NCBI GenBank assembly: GCA_005223375.1
Contig: RXOD01004243.1
Coordinates: 1-25,416, forward strand
Direction of reading: 5' to 3'
DNA: 25,416 nt
Origin: Amoebophrya sp. AT5.2
Lineage: Eukaryota > Sar > Dinophyceae > Syndiniales > Amoebophryaceae
The position numbers were made by a program, and so were the translations under genes. The notes below the pieces were generated by a model. That model was not told where the DNA came from, made no database searches, and saw only the letters and a program-made list of their open reading frames with translations. Positions within the stretch are counted from its first letter, which is position 1. Every line of letters begins with the position of its first letter. This document shows, in pieces, positions 9,653 to 20,070 of the stretch.

Positions 9653-12060
9653 TCACCATGCCTTCACCTGCTGCTGGTTTTGGTTTTGCCCGAGCAGCTG
9701 TTGCGTCTGTGTGTCCACTTTCACCGCCTGATTCAGAAGCTTTTGCAGCAGCTGCATCTCTCGTTCCGTCGTGGTCACCATTTTCAGTCCTCGGATGACT
9801 TCTCTGCCTTGCGAGAAGTGCGACGGCTCGCGGTGGTACTCGAAGTGAAGGCGCCGGGCCTCGCGCTCGATTTCGTCCAGCTTCGCGATCCATTCTTGAT
9901 CAAACGCCACCGGCTCTTCTCGTTCTAGTTCCGGAAGTTTCCCGGAAGCTGTGGCTGAAGTAGAAGTAGAAGTAGATGCCCGCAACATATTGAAATTCGC
10001 ATCATGCTGCAAGAACTGCTGGTGCGCACCGGACGCCTCTCTCATCGGAGGTCGGAAATGAAGGCGATCTTCTCCGGCTGCAAGAAATCCAGCACGACCA
10101 GCTGTAGATGTAGAAGACGGCGCCGGCGCAGCTGCAGCTGCGGTTGCTTCCGGTCCCACGCCGCCCCGAACGACGCCTGCAGTGAGGCTTTTGATGTAGA
10201 GCCCTTTATCGGAAGACGTCGCACGACCTACGGATGCCACTGGAGTTACCAGCACCTCCTGCTTGCCACTGAAGTCGCCCTTGCCACCTCCGGCATGTTC
10301 CTCCACAACTGAAGTCGTGCCGCGATCGGATGTGGCCGCGGGGTTAGATGCACCGCGATCAGGTGAAGACGCCGTCACGTAGTTGTTCGCTTCCCCACTT
10401 CCGCTGCGTCGCATGGAGCGAACTCGTGGGTGCTCCGAGTGTACTGAGTTCGCCCCATGCGACGCGGAGGTGTTCATCGAGTACTTGCGGAGGTACGACC
10501 GTCGTGGCGTGGGTAGCAAGGAACTGGTCTCCGGTGTGTGACCCTGGTGCGAGCAGTTCGTCGAAATCGTACAGTTCGTCGTGGAGAGCATCACATCACG
10601 CTCAGACGATTTGCTAGTCCTGGTTCGCTGCTCGACGTGTCTGCTGTTGTTGTTTATTTGAATTTGCTCTACTCGGTGAATGCTGATGGAATTATGGTCC
10701 TCCTGCTGGGCAGCGTCATTCGCCTTACAGGAGGTGTTCGCTGCGCATGGGTTGTCTTTCCTGCTGCAGTGGGCACCCACCGTCGTCGTGCTCTTGCAGC
10801 TCGCGCCGAGGCTGTCGCCTCCGTTTCTGGATGTCGAGATCGAAGCCCCGAGGCAGTCCGTGTGCTCGTCTTCCACGTTGGTCCCGAACTCCGTACTTTC
10901 TGCGTCGTGATCGAAAGAAAAGCTCTTGCCGAAAGCTGGCGTGGTGCCTTGGACCTCGAGCTCGACGTCGACCGCTGCCTCAGAGGTGGACGCTGCCAGC
11001 ATAGATCTCACCGGCAAATCCAACGGAGAATCCGCGGCAAGGTCAAGCGGGCCTCCACGTAGTCCTACTCCTCGTGGCCCTGCTACTGGTGCCTGTTTTT
11101 GTTTTTCTGCTTCTGCGTGTTCCGGATCAACACGCGACTCCAGCCCCACCGCAGGTACCCCAGTGCCAGTGCTCCTGCAGCTGCCACGTGAGGCTGATGA
11201 TCTCCTTGTAGCATTGTGCTGTTGTTCGCCGCACTGTTGCTTGTTACTGTACGACAGCTCCAGCGCGATCTGCATTTGCACTTCGTAAAGCACTTCCGCG
11301 TATTTCAGGAATTTGCGAATGTCGCCCCCCAACGCGTCCATCGTCTCCTTCAACTGCTGCGTCTTCCTTTCCAGTGCGGTCCGCGGCTCCTCCACCAAGC
11401 GCGGAAAAGGAGCGGTTTCGGGTCCGGCTGTTTCCGTCCGCGCGGATGGAGGTGATGCGGACGATCCCATTCGCTTCGGCTTCTCTTGATCATCTTGAGC
11501 TAGTACTTGATCTTCATGCTGAGCCGGAATCACGACGAGGCTGGTGCGGCCGTACGCTGCGTTCTTGGCGAAGGAAAAGGGTTCGGGCAACTCGTCGTCC
11601 GCATCGGTTTCGTCGTAGCAGATCATGGCTCTGGCTTCTGCTGCCCCATCAGTTTCGTCGTCTGCCTCCGGTTGAGGCAAGGGGCCGACGACGCCGCCGC
11701 GTGCCCCAAGGCAATTCTTTTTCTGGGTAGTGTTTGAGTACAACTACCTTATCATGGATGTTGTCGAAAAATAAGTAAAAAGCGAGTGGAGCTGCAGCTG
11801 GAGCATCAAAAGTTTAGAATAAGAAAATTTCACGCACCAACTTCTACTTGCGCAACGGGCGACGAATGTCGATGCTAGCAGGTGCGTGCCAAAATGCATG
11901 ATGGAGTACGTACCTCACTCTGTGCCCATGCGGTGTCGTCACTGGCCCCTGAGGAAAAGCGGTTGCTTTTGCGGCCTGTCCGAAAGAAAACGGTTGGCGC
12001 CGACATTATTTTCGAGGGAAATGAAAAATCCGAGCCGTCCGTACTCGACATATCACGCAT
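9653..12060 (-). CDS. Unidentified low-complexity protein with coiled-coil segments, two exons
   Basis: I do not recognise the family. Exon 1 is 12060-11914, starting at the first ATG after an upstream in-frame TAA. Its donor is GAG/GTACGT and the acceptor TAG lies just before 11743. Both are phase 0, so joining gives a continuous frame of about 745 residues ending in a stop at 9653. Exon 1 alone has 49 codons and is Ser/Arg-rich. Exon 2 has an acidic start, a predicted coiled coil around RTALERKTQQLKETMDALGG and FLKYAEVLYEVQMQIALEL, a long Ser/Thr/Asn/His-rich middle, and a second helical charged block near the C-terminus (EWIAKLDEIEREARRLHFEY, then TEREMQLLQKLLNQAV) ending in a Gln/Asn-rich tail. 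Such architecture suggests a scaffold or cytoskeletal protein, but no function can be assigned. Confidence 0.7.
11744..11913 (-). other. Intron of the coiled-coil protein gene
   Basis: 170 bases, donor GTACGT, acceptor GGTAG after a T-rich tract (CTTTTTACTTATTTTTCG). The phase is 0 on both sides. Without this join exon 2 would have no ATG near its start and a TAG immediately upstream, which is the main reason to infer it. Confidence 0.65.
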
Positions 12061-13113
12061 CTTCTCGTCGTTGCGTCGAGTGGATGAAAGGGCTAGGGCG
12101 TTGTGCAGGGATGAAATCCGTCCAGCGGGGCGCCACCTCCGCCTGTGCAACAACCGTTACAGTGACTGGCGCGGGTGCGTGTGGCTGTGTGCGTAAAAAA
12201 TAAGTGCTCGTCAATGTAGATGCATCGACTTCTAAATGGATCAGCTGCATCAGTTTCGAAAATTGACCAATAAACTTCTACTTTGATGTATGTTATCCTA
12301 ACCTACCTAGCCCTAGGCTAAGGCTGAGAGAAGCCTGACCGGCCGCGGCGAGGGCGACGCCATGGACATACTAAAGTGTCGTGTAGCCACGACTTCGTGG
12401 TGGTTCACCTTCACCGTAATGGTTCACTAGCACCAGCAGTTCAATGGTGACGATAATGAACGAAGAAGAGCCGTTGAAACCTGGTGCTTGGTGGTGGACA
12501 CCTCGAAATTCCTTCCTCGTCGTGGTCGAGGTCGTGTCCGTGTGGAATAAATATATAGTAATCTCCGAACTCGAGGACAGCGTGTGGTATAAATTTAATC
12601 TCCGAGCGAAGAACCAGGAAGAGCAAGATCAAGAATCTTGAACAGTAGAGACGGCCTGCCTTCCAAGAACAAGATGAAGACCGTCGAACTAGCTGCAGAA
12701 CGAGCACCAGAGCCTGCGTGATCTTCGTCCAGCTCCGCAATTGATTCCGAAGACCAACGAGTTGATCAAGCGACTGGTTCAGGAAACCACGACGCACTCT
12801 GTTCCTGATAGTAGCGCTATCTCTACTAGTAGTAGAGCGGTAAATAAATGCATTCTGCAGGCAGAACAACATGAGGACCGAATCAGCTCCACGCTCGACT
12901 TCGAAAAGACGATGTCGCGAACAACTCGAACAACGGTAGAACTTCAGTAAAATTCGACGTAGTACTATTACCACAGTTCTGGTGGTCGACGTCGAAGTCA
13001 TGCGATCCACATTGTTACGGAAGTACGTCATATACGGAAGTACTTCTTGGCTTTGGCCTGCAAAAACAAAGTCTGATCTACTTCCTGTAGGTCCCAATCG
13101 GCCCGATGTTTAT
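12061..13113. other. Intergenic region, about 1 kb, no supported gene
   Basis: A 218-codon minus-strand frame (12441-13097) lacks an ATG at its start, has no recognisable domain and a random-looking composition, so I do not call it. Small hairpins occur (CCTAGCCCTAGG at about 12306; CCACGACTTCGTGG at about 12387) but none resembles a known RNA. Confidence 0.4.
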
Positions 13114-14593
13114 TCAACGTTTCTTCACTCCTTTTCCGCCGCCCTTTCCACCGCGACCCTTACCGCGTCCCTTGCCTTTGCCGCCCTTTGCCTTTCCTCC
13201 GCCTTTTCCTTTTGAGGATCCCTTACCCTTACCCTTGCCGCCGCCCTTTGCGCCCTTGCCAGAGCCCTTCTTGCCCTTGCCTTTTTTCTTCTGCTGGCTC
13301 TTTACGTCGTCGAGAACCTCATCCAACGACTTGTCCTTGCCACTTTTCTCAGACGACCTGGTGATTGGGTAGTTTTGCGAAGATCGATCGATGGATTGTT
13401 CGTTGCACAGTGGCCAGTACGTAGGTCGACGTACAGATTCGATGATAAAAAAAGTTCATACGGACCCACCTCATGGAGGGTGGTAAAGTTCATACGGACC
13501 CACCTCCTGGAGAGTGGTAAAGTTCATATGGACCCACCTCCTGGAGGGTGGTCCCTCTCCCTTCTTTTATAAGAAATAAAGTAGGTCGTGTACTTCCATT
13601 TCTCCAGTTCTTGCAGCGTCTGTTTTTTCTTCTTTGCTTTTTCCTCCATTCGCTTCACTCCTACCGCTTTTCCAAATTTCGCATTTGCTTGGTTGCGCTT
13701 TCTCTCCTCCACAGTGGAGATGCGCTTCTGCTCGTCCACAATGCGCGCGCGCACCTTCAGCATCTGCTCGTCGGTTTTAAACATCTCCGCCAAAAAGTCC
13801 CCGGGCCGCGTCGCCGGCACCTTCATCACGCGGAGCCGCCGGTACCCCTCCGCGACCAAATCCTTACCTGAGGTGATGAGATGTGTGATTTTCATTCCAT
13901 TGTTCCCTCGTTGCCGTTGGTTGGGATTGGGTCGTACAGACATGTCGCGGGGTTCATTTGCGGGCTTCGAACCACGCGTACGCTAGCTTAAACTAAGAGT
14001 TAACTACTGCTGCAGCCAAGCCCGGGTTTAATTTCCGATGCTTGAGCGCCGGCCTAAACCGTCATTGGCATAGGGCCTCGGACCAACTTAAGTTTGCGCA
14101 TCATGCCACAGCAGGGCTTAACTCCATAACAAGGCAAATCAAGCAAGACATATATACATTGTTTGCTAGGATCGAGAGAAGCGACCCCAGCCCGACGTCG
14201 ACCCACCTTCAACATAGGATGAGGATCAAGAAGAGCAGATACTTATATTGATATTCATTGTTCTGAGAGGACAAGAATGAATGAGAAAGTACACTGCTGC
14301 AGGAAGGCTTCCTCTCTTTTTACATCTTCGTGCACGGCGGTTTTGTCCAACGGCTTGGCTGCCGTGATTGCGAGGCTCTCGATCCAGGGCACGTGCTTGG
14401 AGCCCGCCGCTGGCTTGTACCTGATTTCCTCGATCTTTCCTTTTATGGCCGCTACGTCGAAGATCTTCTTTGGCTGTTGGCCTTGCAGCTGGGCTTTCTG
14501 CTGCTCCTCACGCGCGAGGCGATCCTCCTCCGTCGCAATCCGCTCGCCGGGGCCGAGCAATGCGGCAGCCTGGGCCAGAATCGAAGCGGACAT
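13114..14593 (-). CDS. EBP2: EBP2 homologue, 60S ribosome-biogenesis factor
   Basis: EBP2 (EBNA1BP2 in human) is a nucleolar protein needed for 27S pre-rRNA processing and assembly of the large ribosomal subunit. I place three exons: 14593-14293, 13867-13594 and 13357-13114. Phases are 1 and 2, and the total is 819 nt, giving 272 residues. Exon 1 carries the family block KHVPWIESLAI and then VHEDVKREEAFLQQ. Exon 2 carries the signature KVPATRPGDFLAEMFKTDEQM, followed by a long basic helix (ARIVDEQKRISTVEERKRN) up to LEKWK. Exon 3 gives a tail made almost entirely of Lys and Gly, in place of the mixed basic tail with FGFGG seen in animal and yeast EBP2. The acidic N-terminus of other EBP2 proteins is much reduced; the start is the first ATG in the exon-1 frame. 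The protein family fit across both splices is strong. Confidence 0.92.
13358..13593 (-). other. EBP2 intron 2
   Basis: 236 bases, donor GTACAC, acceptor ATCACCAG. Phase 2, splitting the last Lys codon of the LEKWK motif. It contains a three-copy tandem repeat that fills nearly half of it. Confidence 0.78.
13452..13553. repeat. 34-bp tandem repeat, three copies, in EBP2 intron 2
   Basis: Units start at 13452, 13486 and 13520 and differ by only a few bases; each begins AAGTTCATA(C/T)GGACCC. The second half of each unit is a dyad (CCACCTCCTGGAGGGTGG), so every unit could form a small hairpin. The period of 34 is exact across the three copies. Confidence 0.9.
13868..14292 (-). other. EBP2 intron 1
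   Basis: 425 bases, donor GTACTT, acceptor CACCTCAG. It splits a Cys codon (phase 1). Joining links FLQQ to KDLVAEG, which is how conserved EBP2 blocks adjoin in the family. No inverted-repeat ends are seen. Confidence 0.8.
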
Positions 14594-16282
14594 TCTTTCG
14601 CGTTCGACACGACCTACGTACTCCAATACAATGTCTGCTTTTGAATGATATTTACTTCTTACTTTCGCAATCGATACAAATACCAATAGATACGATCGAT
14701 GCTGACACTACTGATTACGAGTTCTGCCGACAGACGACCAGTGACTAGCCGAAACCTGTCCCTGAGTCTTGTGACGACGTTCAGACATTTCAATAGCGTC
14801 CACCATAGTCGTGAAGGTGATGTCGTGGCAGTGGCTGCGCGCCGCCACCACGCACTAGCTACGCTTAGGCTCATCAGATCCAGATGATCGCTTTTCATGA
14901 TGATCTATCACGACGAGGATCAGGATCGGATCGATTGTAACTCACCGACACAGACCGTGCGACACGGAATTGGATGTCGAGCGTATGATACGGATCGGAC
15001 ACGATCGTTAGGGAGATCGCGATCTTGAGGTACATTGACATTCTTGATACGATAAATATAACACTCCACGCCGCACGATGATCATCACTGCTCGCGCGAC
15101 ATGCAACTGGGAATGGAAAATCCTTGAGGTAGAGGCTGTTCGCTAAAATCAAACTCAGAACCAGCTGCGGCTTTGACTTTGATGAGGTAGAAACAACTAA
15201 GTTTAGTACCTAAGAAGATCCTGCCCCGTTCATGTTTATCCGCACGAACATTCCGCCCAGTCAGAGGGAGAGGCGCAGCTCGATCTGCCTCTTGTCTTTT
15301 CATCTTTGCCTCGGATTTATTTGCCTCTGCGGATTTCGATCTTCTTCGCTGCAGTGTCACAACCGGGTTTCTTTCTTGCGGTGCGCTAGAAGGCACTGCG
15401 TTAATTCAGTAAAATCCGAATACTTAGTACACCTCCACTGCTGGTTGTATAATAATCCGATCGAGGCTCCTTTTCAAATTCATATTCAAAAAGAGCGTGC
15501 ATATCGTGCCGGAACGAATTGAACCTCCACCTCTGGTCCGCTGCGCTCTACGGCGACATAGTACACTACTTCAACTTCTGGTTCTGGTGCCGTTCTTGAT
15601 TATAGTGATACGGCTTTCGATCGTTATCAAGTATTCAGGTGCAATCACTCCGCAGAATTGGCCCATTCGCACGAATCGTTGTCGTTTTGTTCATCGCTAC
15701 TGCCATTCACTGGGCCAGATAAACGTAGTTGTCGACAATAGGAATAGAAAAATTGGAATTCCACCAGCCGTCCTTTCCTATTGTTCCCAAAAAATGAGTT
15801 CTGGTTTTCGTAGTTTTCATTTTCTTTCGACATGTCGATAAGAGAGTGGCTACAGGCTCGCATTCGAGAGCCCCAGCCCATGCTTGGTTTCTGTATTTTA
15901 CACTGCCCCCCCCTGCGGAGTTCGCGAGCGGCGGGGATGGTTACCGAGCAGAGCTGAAACTCTTCTTGATCTTTTTTTGTTTTTTTCAGCCTTGTGAAAT
16001 AGCACGTCTTTCAGACATATCGGCTTTCGTCAGCCTCAGTTCGATTTCGGATTGCGGTTCCTCTTCGTTCTTCTAGAGGTAGAGCTTCTAGAGTTTATAA
16101 TCTAATTCTGAACGAATGAATAAAGAAGAACGGGGTGACGGCAACGGCTGTATTTTCTAGAATTCAATCACTTCCTGTTCCTTCGATAGAAAGATTTAGA
16201 TCTCACGACTACACGACGATATAAGTAATTTGAAACATTTTTCTCCTACCTCCCCGTAAATTTTCCTCGAAGAATCTTCGGC
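14594..16282. other. Intergenic region, about 1.7 kb, no supported gene
   Basis: This lies between the EBP2 start and the end of the vWA-Vint gene. Short frames on both strands lack domains and splice support. A pyrimidine tract followed by CAG lies on the plus strand near 15970-15990, the only hint of a plus-strand exon, but no matching coding sequence was found. GATC-rich sequence occurs at about 14880-15010. Confidence 0.4.
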
Positions 16283-19270
16283 TCACTGCGCCAGCACTTC
16301 TTTCCGCTGGTCCTCCGCCGGAACGCCCTGCACCATCCGCGCAACTTCTGCTTCCCCATTTCTTCCCACTGTTTTCACGCAACAATTCTGCCCCCCGTCT
16401 GCGACGTTCAGCACGACTTTCCCGGCGGAGAAGCCCTCCATTTCGGCCAAATCGGCCGCCACGCGTGCCCACGAGCCGAAATACGCGTGCGAAACCACGG
16501 GATCGTTCTCGATGCCGTGGCCGAGGGTGCACGTGGTGACGCCATTCACTGAGATGGTGTGATCTTCTTCGTTTCCATCGGCAACAGCTTCCAGCAGGAA
16601 GTTGTACACGGCGCGGACGTGGTGCAGGTTGGAATGCGCCGCCGCGCTACCCAAGATGCGCTGCTGTTTCACAATCTCCGCGGGGAAATGCCACGACTTC
16701 ATCTCGTCATTCTCGGCCGGGGTGGTGGAGTGCACACTTGTTCCTCCGACCTGAAGATCCGCGTGATGGAAGTACACCGGGTGCCAGGGCGTGATCCCGA
16801 GCCCGTTCAGCTCCTTTCCGAACCGGATCAGCTTCAGCGCGTTGTTGGCGGAAACAGTTTCGATCACGCACTTCACGCGCATCGGGGTCTGCTTCAGCCC
16901 AGACAGAACCAAGTCGCCGGCTTTCATCTCGTCACACCGCCGGAGGGTTCCTTTGATGATTGATAAATGATCCGATTCATTTGTTGCTGGCACGATACGA
17001 TTTATGTTCGTTGTTGCTGGCACCTGCACCATCGCGATTGACATGAAAAAACTGGGTATCAATCGAGCGAGAGATGAAGGTGGCGAGATTGAGTCGGGTT
17101 GGGAAGCCACGACTGGCGGTGGCGGCGGCGGGACCGGGGTAATATCATCGATAAATAATGATGAACATCACTATTGATTGGACCTATACGAATCTGACTC
17201 TGAGTGTGAGTGACACGCCTAACTTTCTGCTGGGATTTGATGTTCGTTACTTTATTCTTGAGCTACTTTGACCACAACCACTTTCTTGAAGATATAAATT
17301 TGTTCAGTCGTGGATGAACCAAGAAGCGAAGACCAGACTTATCGATATTCGGTACCTTTTCCGTCGGCGAGCAGCACTTTTGCATCGGCGCTCCAGCAGG
17401 GTCCGTACGAATTGTTGTATGCACTCATGGAGATCGGGGGTCCTCCGCGGCCCCCTCGTCCTCCTTCCCGGCTCGGCTTTGGCGTCTCCACCTTGTTCAC
17501 GAAAACGTCGGTAATCTCGTCCACCAGCTCGTCGAAGACCGTGTTTTCGCCGTAGTTTTGCACGCCGACGTCCTTGAAATTGTTCCGCTTCTGCAGCATG
17601 TGCGCGAAGCGCAGAGACCTCAGGTAGTAGGCCCCCCATTTGTTGAACCAGTCCTGGCGGGAGACCGCCTCGAGCACCTGTCCGCGGAAGTCTTCCGCGA
17701 GAGCGGTCGTGGGGTCGTCCGACATCAATGATCCCGCAAACTTCTGCAGCAGCGCATCCACCTTCGCCGTCTTCTCCTCCAGGGAGGGCAGATTTTGCTG
17801 GTTCGCATTGGTCGAGGAGCCCCCGAACCCGACGTTCCGCTCCTGTCCGAAGGGCAGCAGTCCCTTGTTCACCAGGAAGTCGAGCACCTCCACCCCTTCC
17901 GCGCGGAAAATCGCCCGCAACAGCCGCGCAGAGGAGGTTGAAGTAGAGGTATGGGAGTGGTTCTCGGGCAGCGCCGCCAGGGTCATTTCCCCGCACCCCG
18001 TCTTCACGAACGACGCCGACACCTCGAGGTTGCTGGTCATCGCGGTCACAGGAGCAGGGGTTCTTTTCATTTTCTCCAGCAAGACAATGTCGCGCGGCTG
18101 CCCGTACTCCAACACGTTACCCAACGGAATGCAGATCTCCGAGTCTCGAACGCAGACCCCGTGCAGCCCCCCCTTCACCTTCACTTCCGAGACACAACTA
18201 GGGCCCCCAGAAACTACACCTGGACCTCCTCCGCGCACGCTGATTTTCAGGTCCTTGCACTCGTTGACGCAGGTGTTGCGCAGGCTCGCCAGCGCGTGGA
18301 TGAACACGGTGCCGACGAAGCTGCCGTCCGGGATGAAGCAGAAACTCCCCATCCCGAGCAGCGCCAGCTCGTCCAGCAGCTTCGACTCCAGACTGTACCC
18401 GAAGCCGAACGTGCGCAGCGTGAAGTCCGTGCCGGGCGTGAGCTTTTTGCTCTTCAGGTACTTCTGCAGCGCACCGACGTGGCCCTGCGGGGTATTCATC
18501 TGGTTCGGTAAGCCGTCGGTAAACAGCCACACCTCCGTCTTCGCGAAGTCGGACGCGAATTTGTACCCGATTTTGTCCTCACCTCCACGAGCAGCAGGGG
18601 GGGCAGTGGTCATAGGGGGTTCCGCGTCCGGCTCCTGGGTCGTGGCGACGGTCGACGCGACGTCGGAGGACGTGGAAATGGTCGACGCGCTGTCGTCGAA
18701 CTCTTGATCGCGTTGGTTTTCATTTTGATGCCCCGTCTGCACCATTACGTCCACCGCGGTTTTGAGCCCGTCCCACAGGTTGGTGCTGTTCAACGGCGTC
18801 AGCTGCTCGATCTCCTTCGTGGCCTTCTTCTTGTCCGCTTCCTTCCCCACTTCCAGTCTTTCGAACACAATTTTCGCGGAGCTCGTGAACGCCACCAACG
18901 ACAAGCAGAAGCCCTCCTCTTTCGCGTCCAACGAGTTTACGACGGTCAAAAGCGAGTGCTTCACCAGGTCGAGGATTGAAAACCCGTGGTCCTCCTTCGC
19001 GCCGCTCTCCGCGACCGCCTGCACGCGAGAACCCATGGAGCCAGACACGTCCACCAACAAAATCAGGTGCTTCTTGTTCGACATGTCGTTCACCGGATCA
19101 ACGCGGCCAACCGGCGAACGCGGCGGCGGAACAACAGTGATCACGTGGTGGAGGTCCTCCCCATCGCCGGGCAGCCGCAGAGTGGAGTGCACAAGCTGCA
19201 GGCCGCCAGCGGCGATCGCGTTCGAGCTGTTGTTCGTAAAGTTGCTGTTTCCTCCGGTGATAGACGCCAT
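16283..19270 (-). CDS. vWA domain protein with C-terminal Vint (Hint-type) autoprocessing domain
   Basis: Two exons, 19270-17356 and 16950-16283, give about 860 residues. The vWA domain (about residues 65-340) has a complete metal-ion site: Asp74-x-Ser76-x-Ser78 in DVSGSMG, Thr163 in STNLWDG and Asp252 in TDGLPNQ. A low-complexity loop of about 50 residues interrupts it near 180-235. A middle region with DWFNKWGAYYLRSL and NNFKDVGVQNYG resembles that of other vWA-Vint proteins. Then Cys625 (PCWSADAKVLLADG) opens the Vint domain, with GDLVLSG and the TxxH motif Thr692-Pro-Trp-His695 in ITPWHPVYF, and the typical end LGHGIENDPVVSHAYFGS. Hint-type domains cleave the peptide bond before their first Cys by an N-S acyl shift, so this protein probably cuts itself just before Cys625. 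The intron lies within the Vint domain (phase 1, Gly639) and joining restores the motif exactly. Confidence 0.92.
16951..17355 (-). other. Intron inside the Vint domain coding sequence
   Basis: 405 bases, donor AAAG/GTACCG, acceptor ATCATCAAAG. Phase 1 on both sides. Exon 2 could be misread as an independent gene because its frame stays open into the intron up to about 17110, but the Vint domain needs both parts. Confidence 0.85.
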
Positions 19271-20070
19271 CTTCTTGCCGCTGTATTTGTATTTCAGTAC
19301 CTATAATGGAGCAGTGGTTTTGGCTGGACTGCTTCGGCTTTCGGTTGTTGTAGACGAGGAGCAAGCTCTTTGCTCTGAATCTGAAGCTAGTCCTTGTCGC
19401 CGTTTATTCTGGCTAAGTAGCTGTGGATGCGGCTGTTAAGTTACCTTACTAGATTTAGATGCTGGATCAAGTAGGTAGGCAGAAGCCTTGCTTTGGATCG
19501 TTCTCGTTGTGAGTGTGAGAAGTCGGGGTGTAGGAAGTTTTTTCGTCGGTGTCGCTTTTCCTGCTTCTGTCGTGGGTTGGTTGATGTTGATAGATTACAC
19601 CAGATAAAAAAAGATGATGATCATGCTCTTATTCATTGCGAGTGCGGTGAGCCGCAAAAGAGGCCGAAGTCGACGGAAGCAGAAATCACTCGTCTCTCAA
19701 CAGGTAGTTGCGCTCCCTTCTGCACGAATCGAAATCAGTATCCGACGGAATCCACATCCTGGCATCAACATCGAGTTCGAGGTCGAAAGAATCCACAGAA
19801 CCACCGAGTTGAAACAAAATGGCAACTTCTCTCTTCGTATAAGTAGTTCGTTTACTCTTGGTTTTGCACACGTTGCGGTTGCGATGTTGAGATGAAAGTG
19901 AAACCAACATGAAAAAAATCGGATTGCGCTTGTCGGAGACATACAACGGCGCGTCGAAGCAAAAACTATTTGGTTCAACGATCATCAACAGTACATAGTC
20001 TTTGCATCGATATAAAGAAGTGTCCACAACTTGAGCTTCTGGCATCATCGAGGATCATCTTCTAGTTCTA
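19271..20070. other. Intergenic region, 800 bases, no supported gene
   Basis: It separates the vWA-Vint start from the end of the next gene. A donor-like GGG/GTGAGA near 20097 leaves open that the upstream gene continues into an exon here, but no acceptor and coding segment convinced me. A 120-codon minus-strand frame at 19686-20048 has no recognisable domain. Confidence 0.35.

Noticed and set aside
12441..13097. Minus-strand frame of 218 codons
   Set aside because: Begins without ATG, has no domain, low-complexity bias or splice partner; probably chance.
13950..13985. GGTTCGAAGCC resembling a tRNA B box (minus strand)
   Set aside because: No pairing T stem, no A box and no acceptor stem; it lies in EBP2 intron 1.
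13868..14292. EBP2 intron 1 as a third introner
   Set aside because: No inverted ends or flanking direct repeat could be found.
16283..17110. Independent 275-residue protein
   Set aside because: Its first 50 or so residues lie in the intron; the remainder is the missing part of the Vint domain and joins exon 1 in phase.
17640..18707. Plus-strand frame of 355 codons
   Set aside because: It is the shadow of the vWA domain coding strand, which has a complete metal-binding site.
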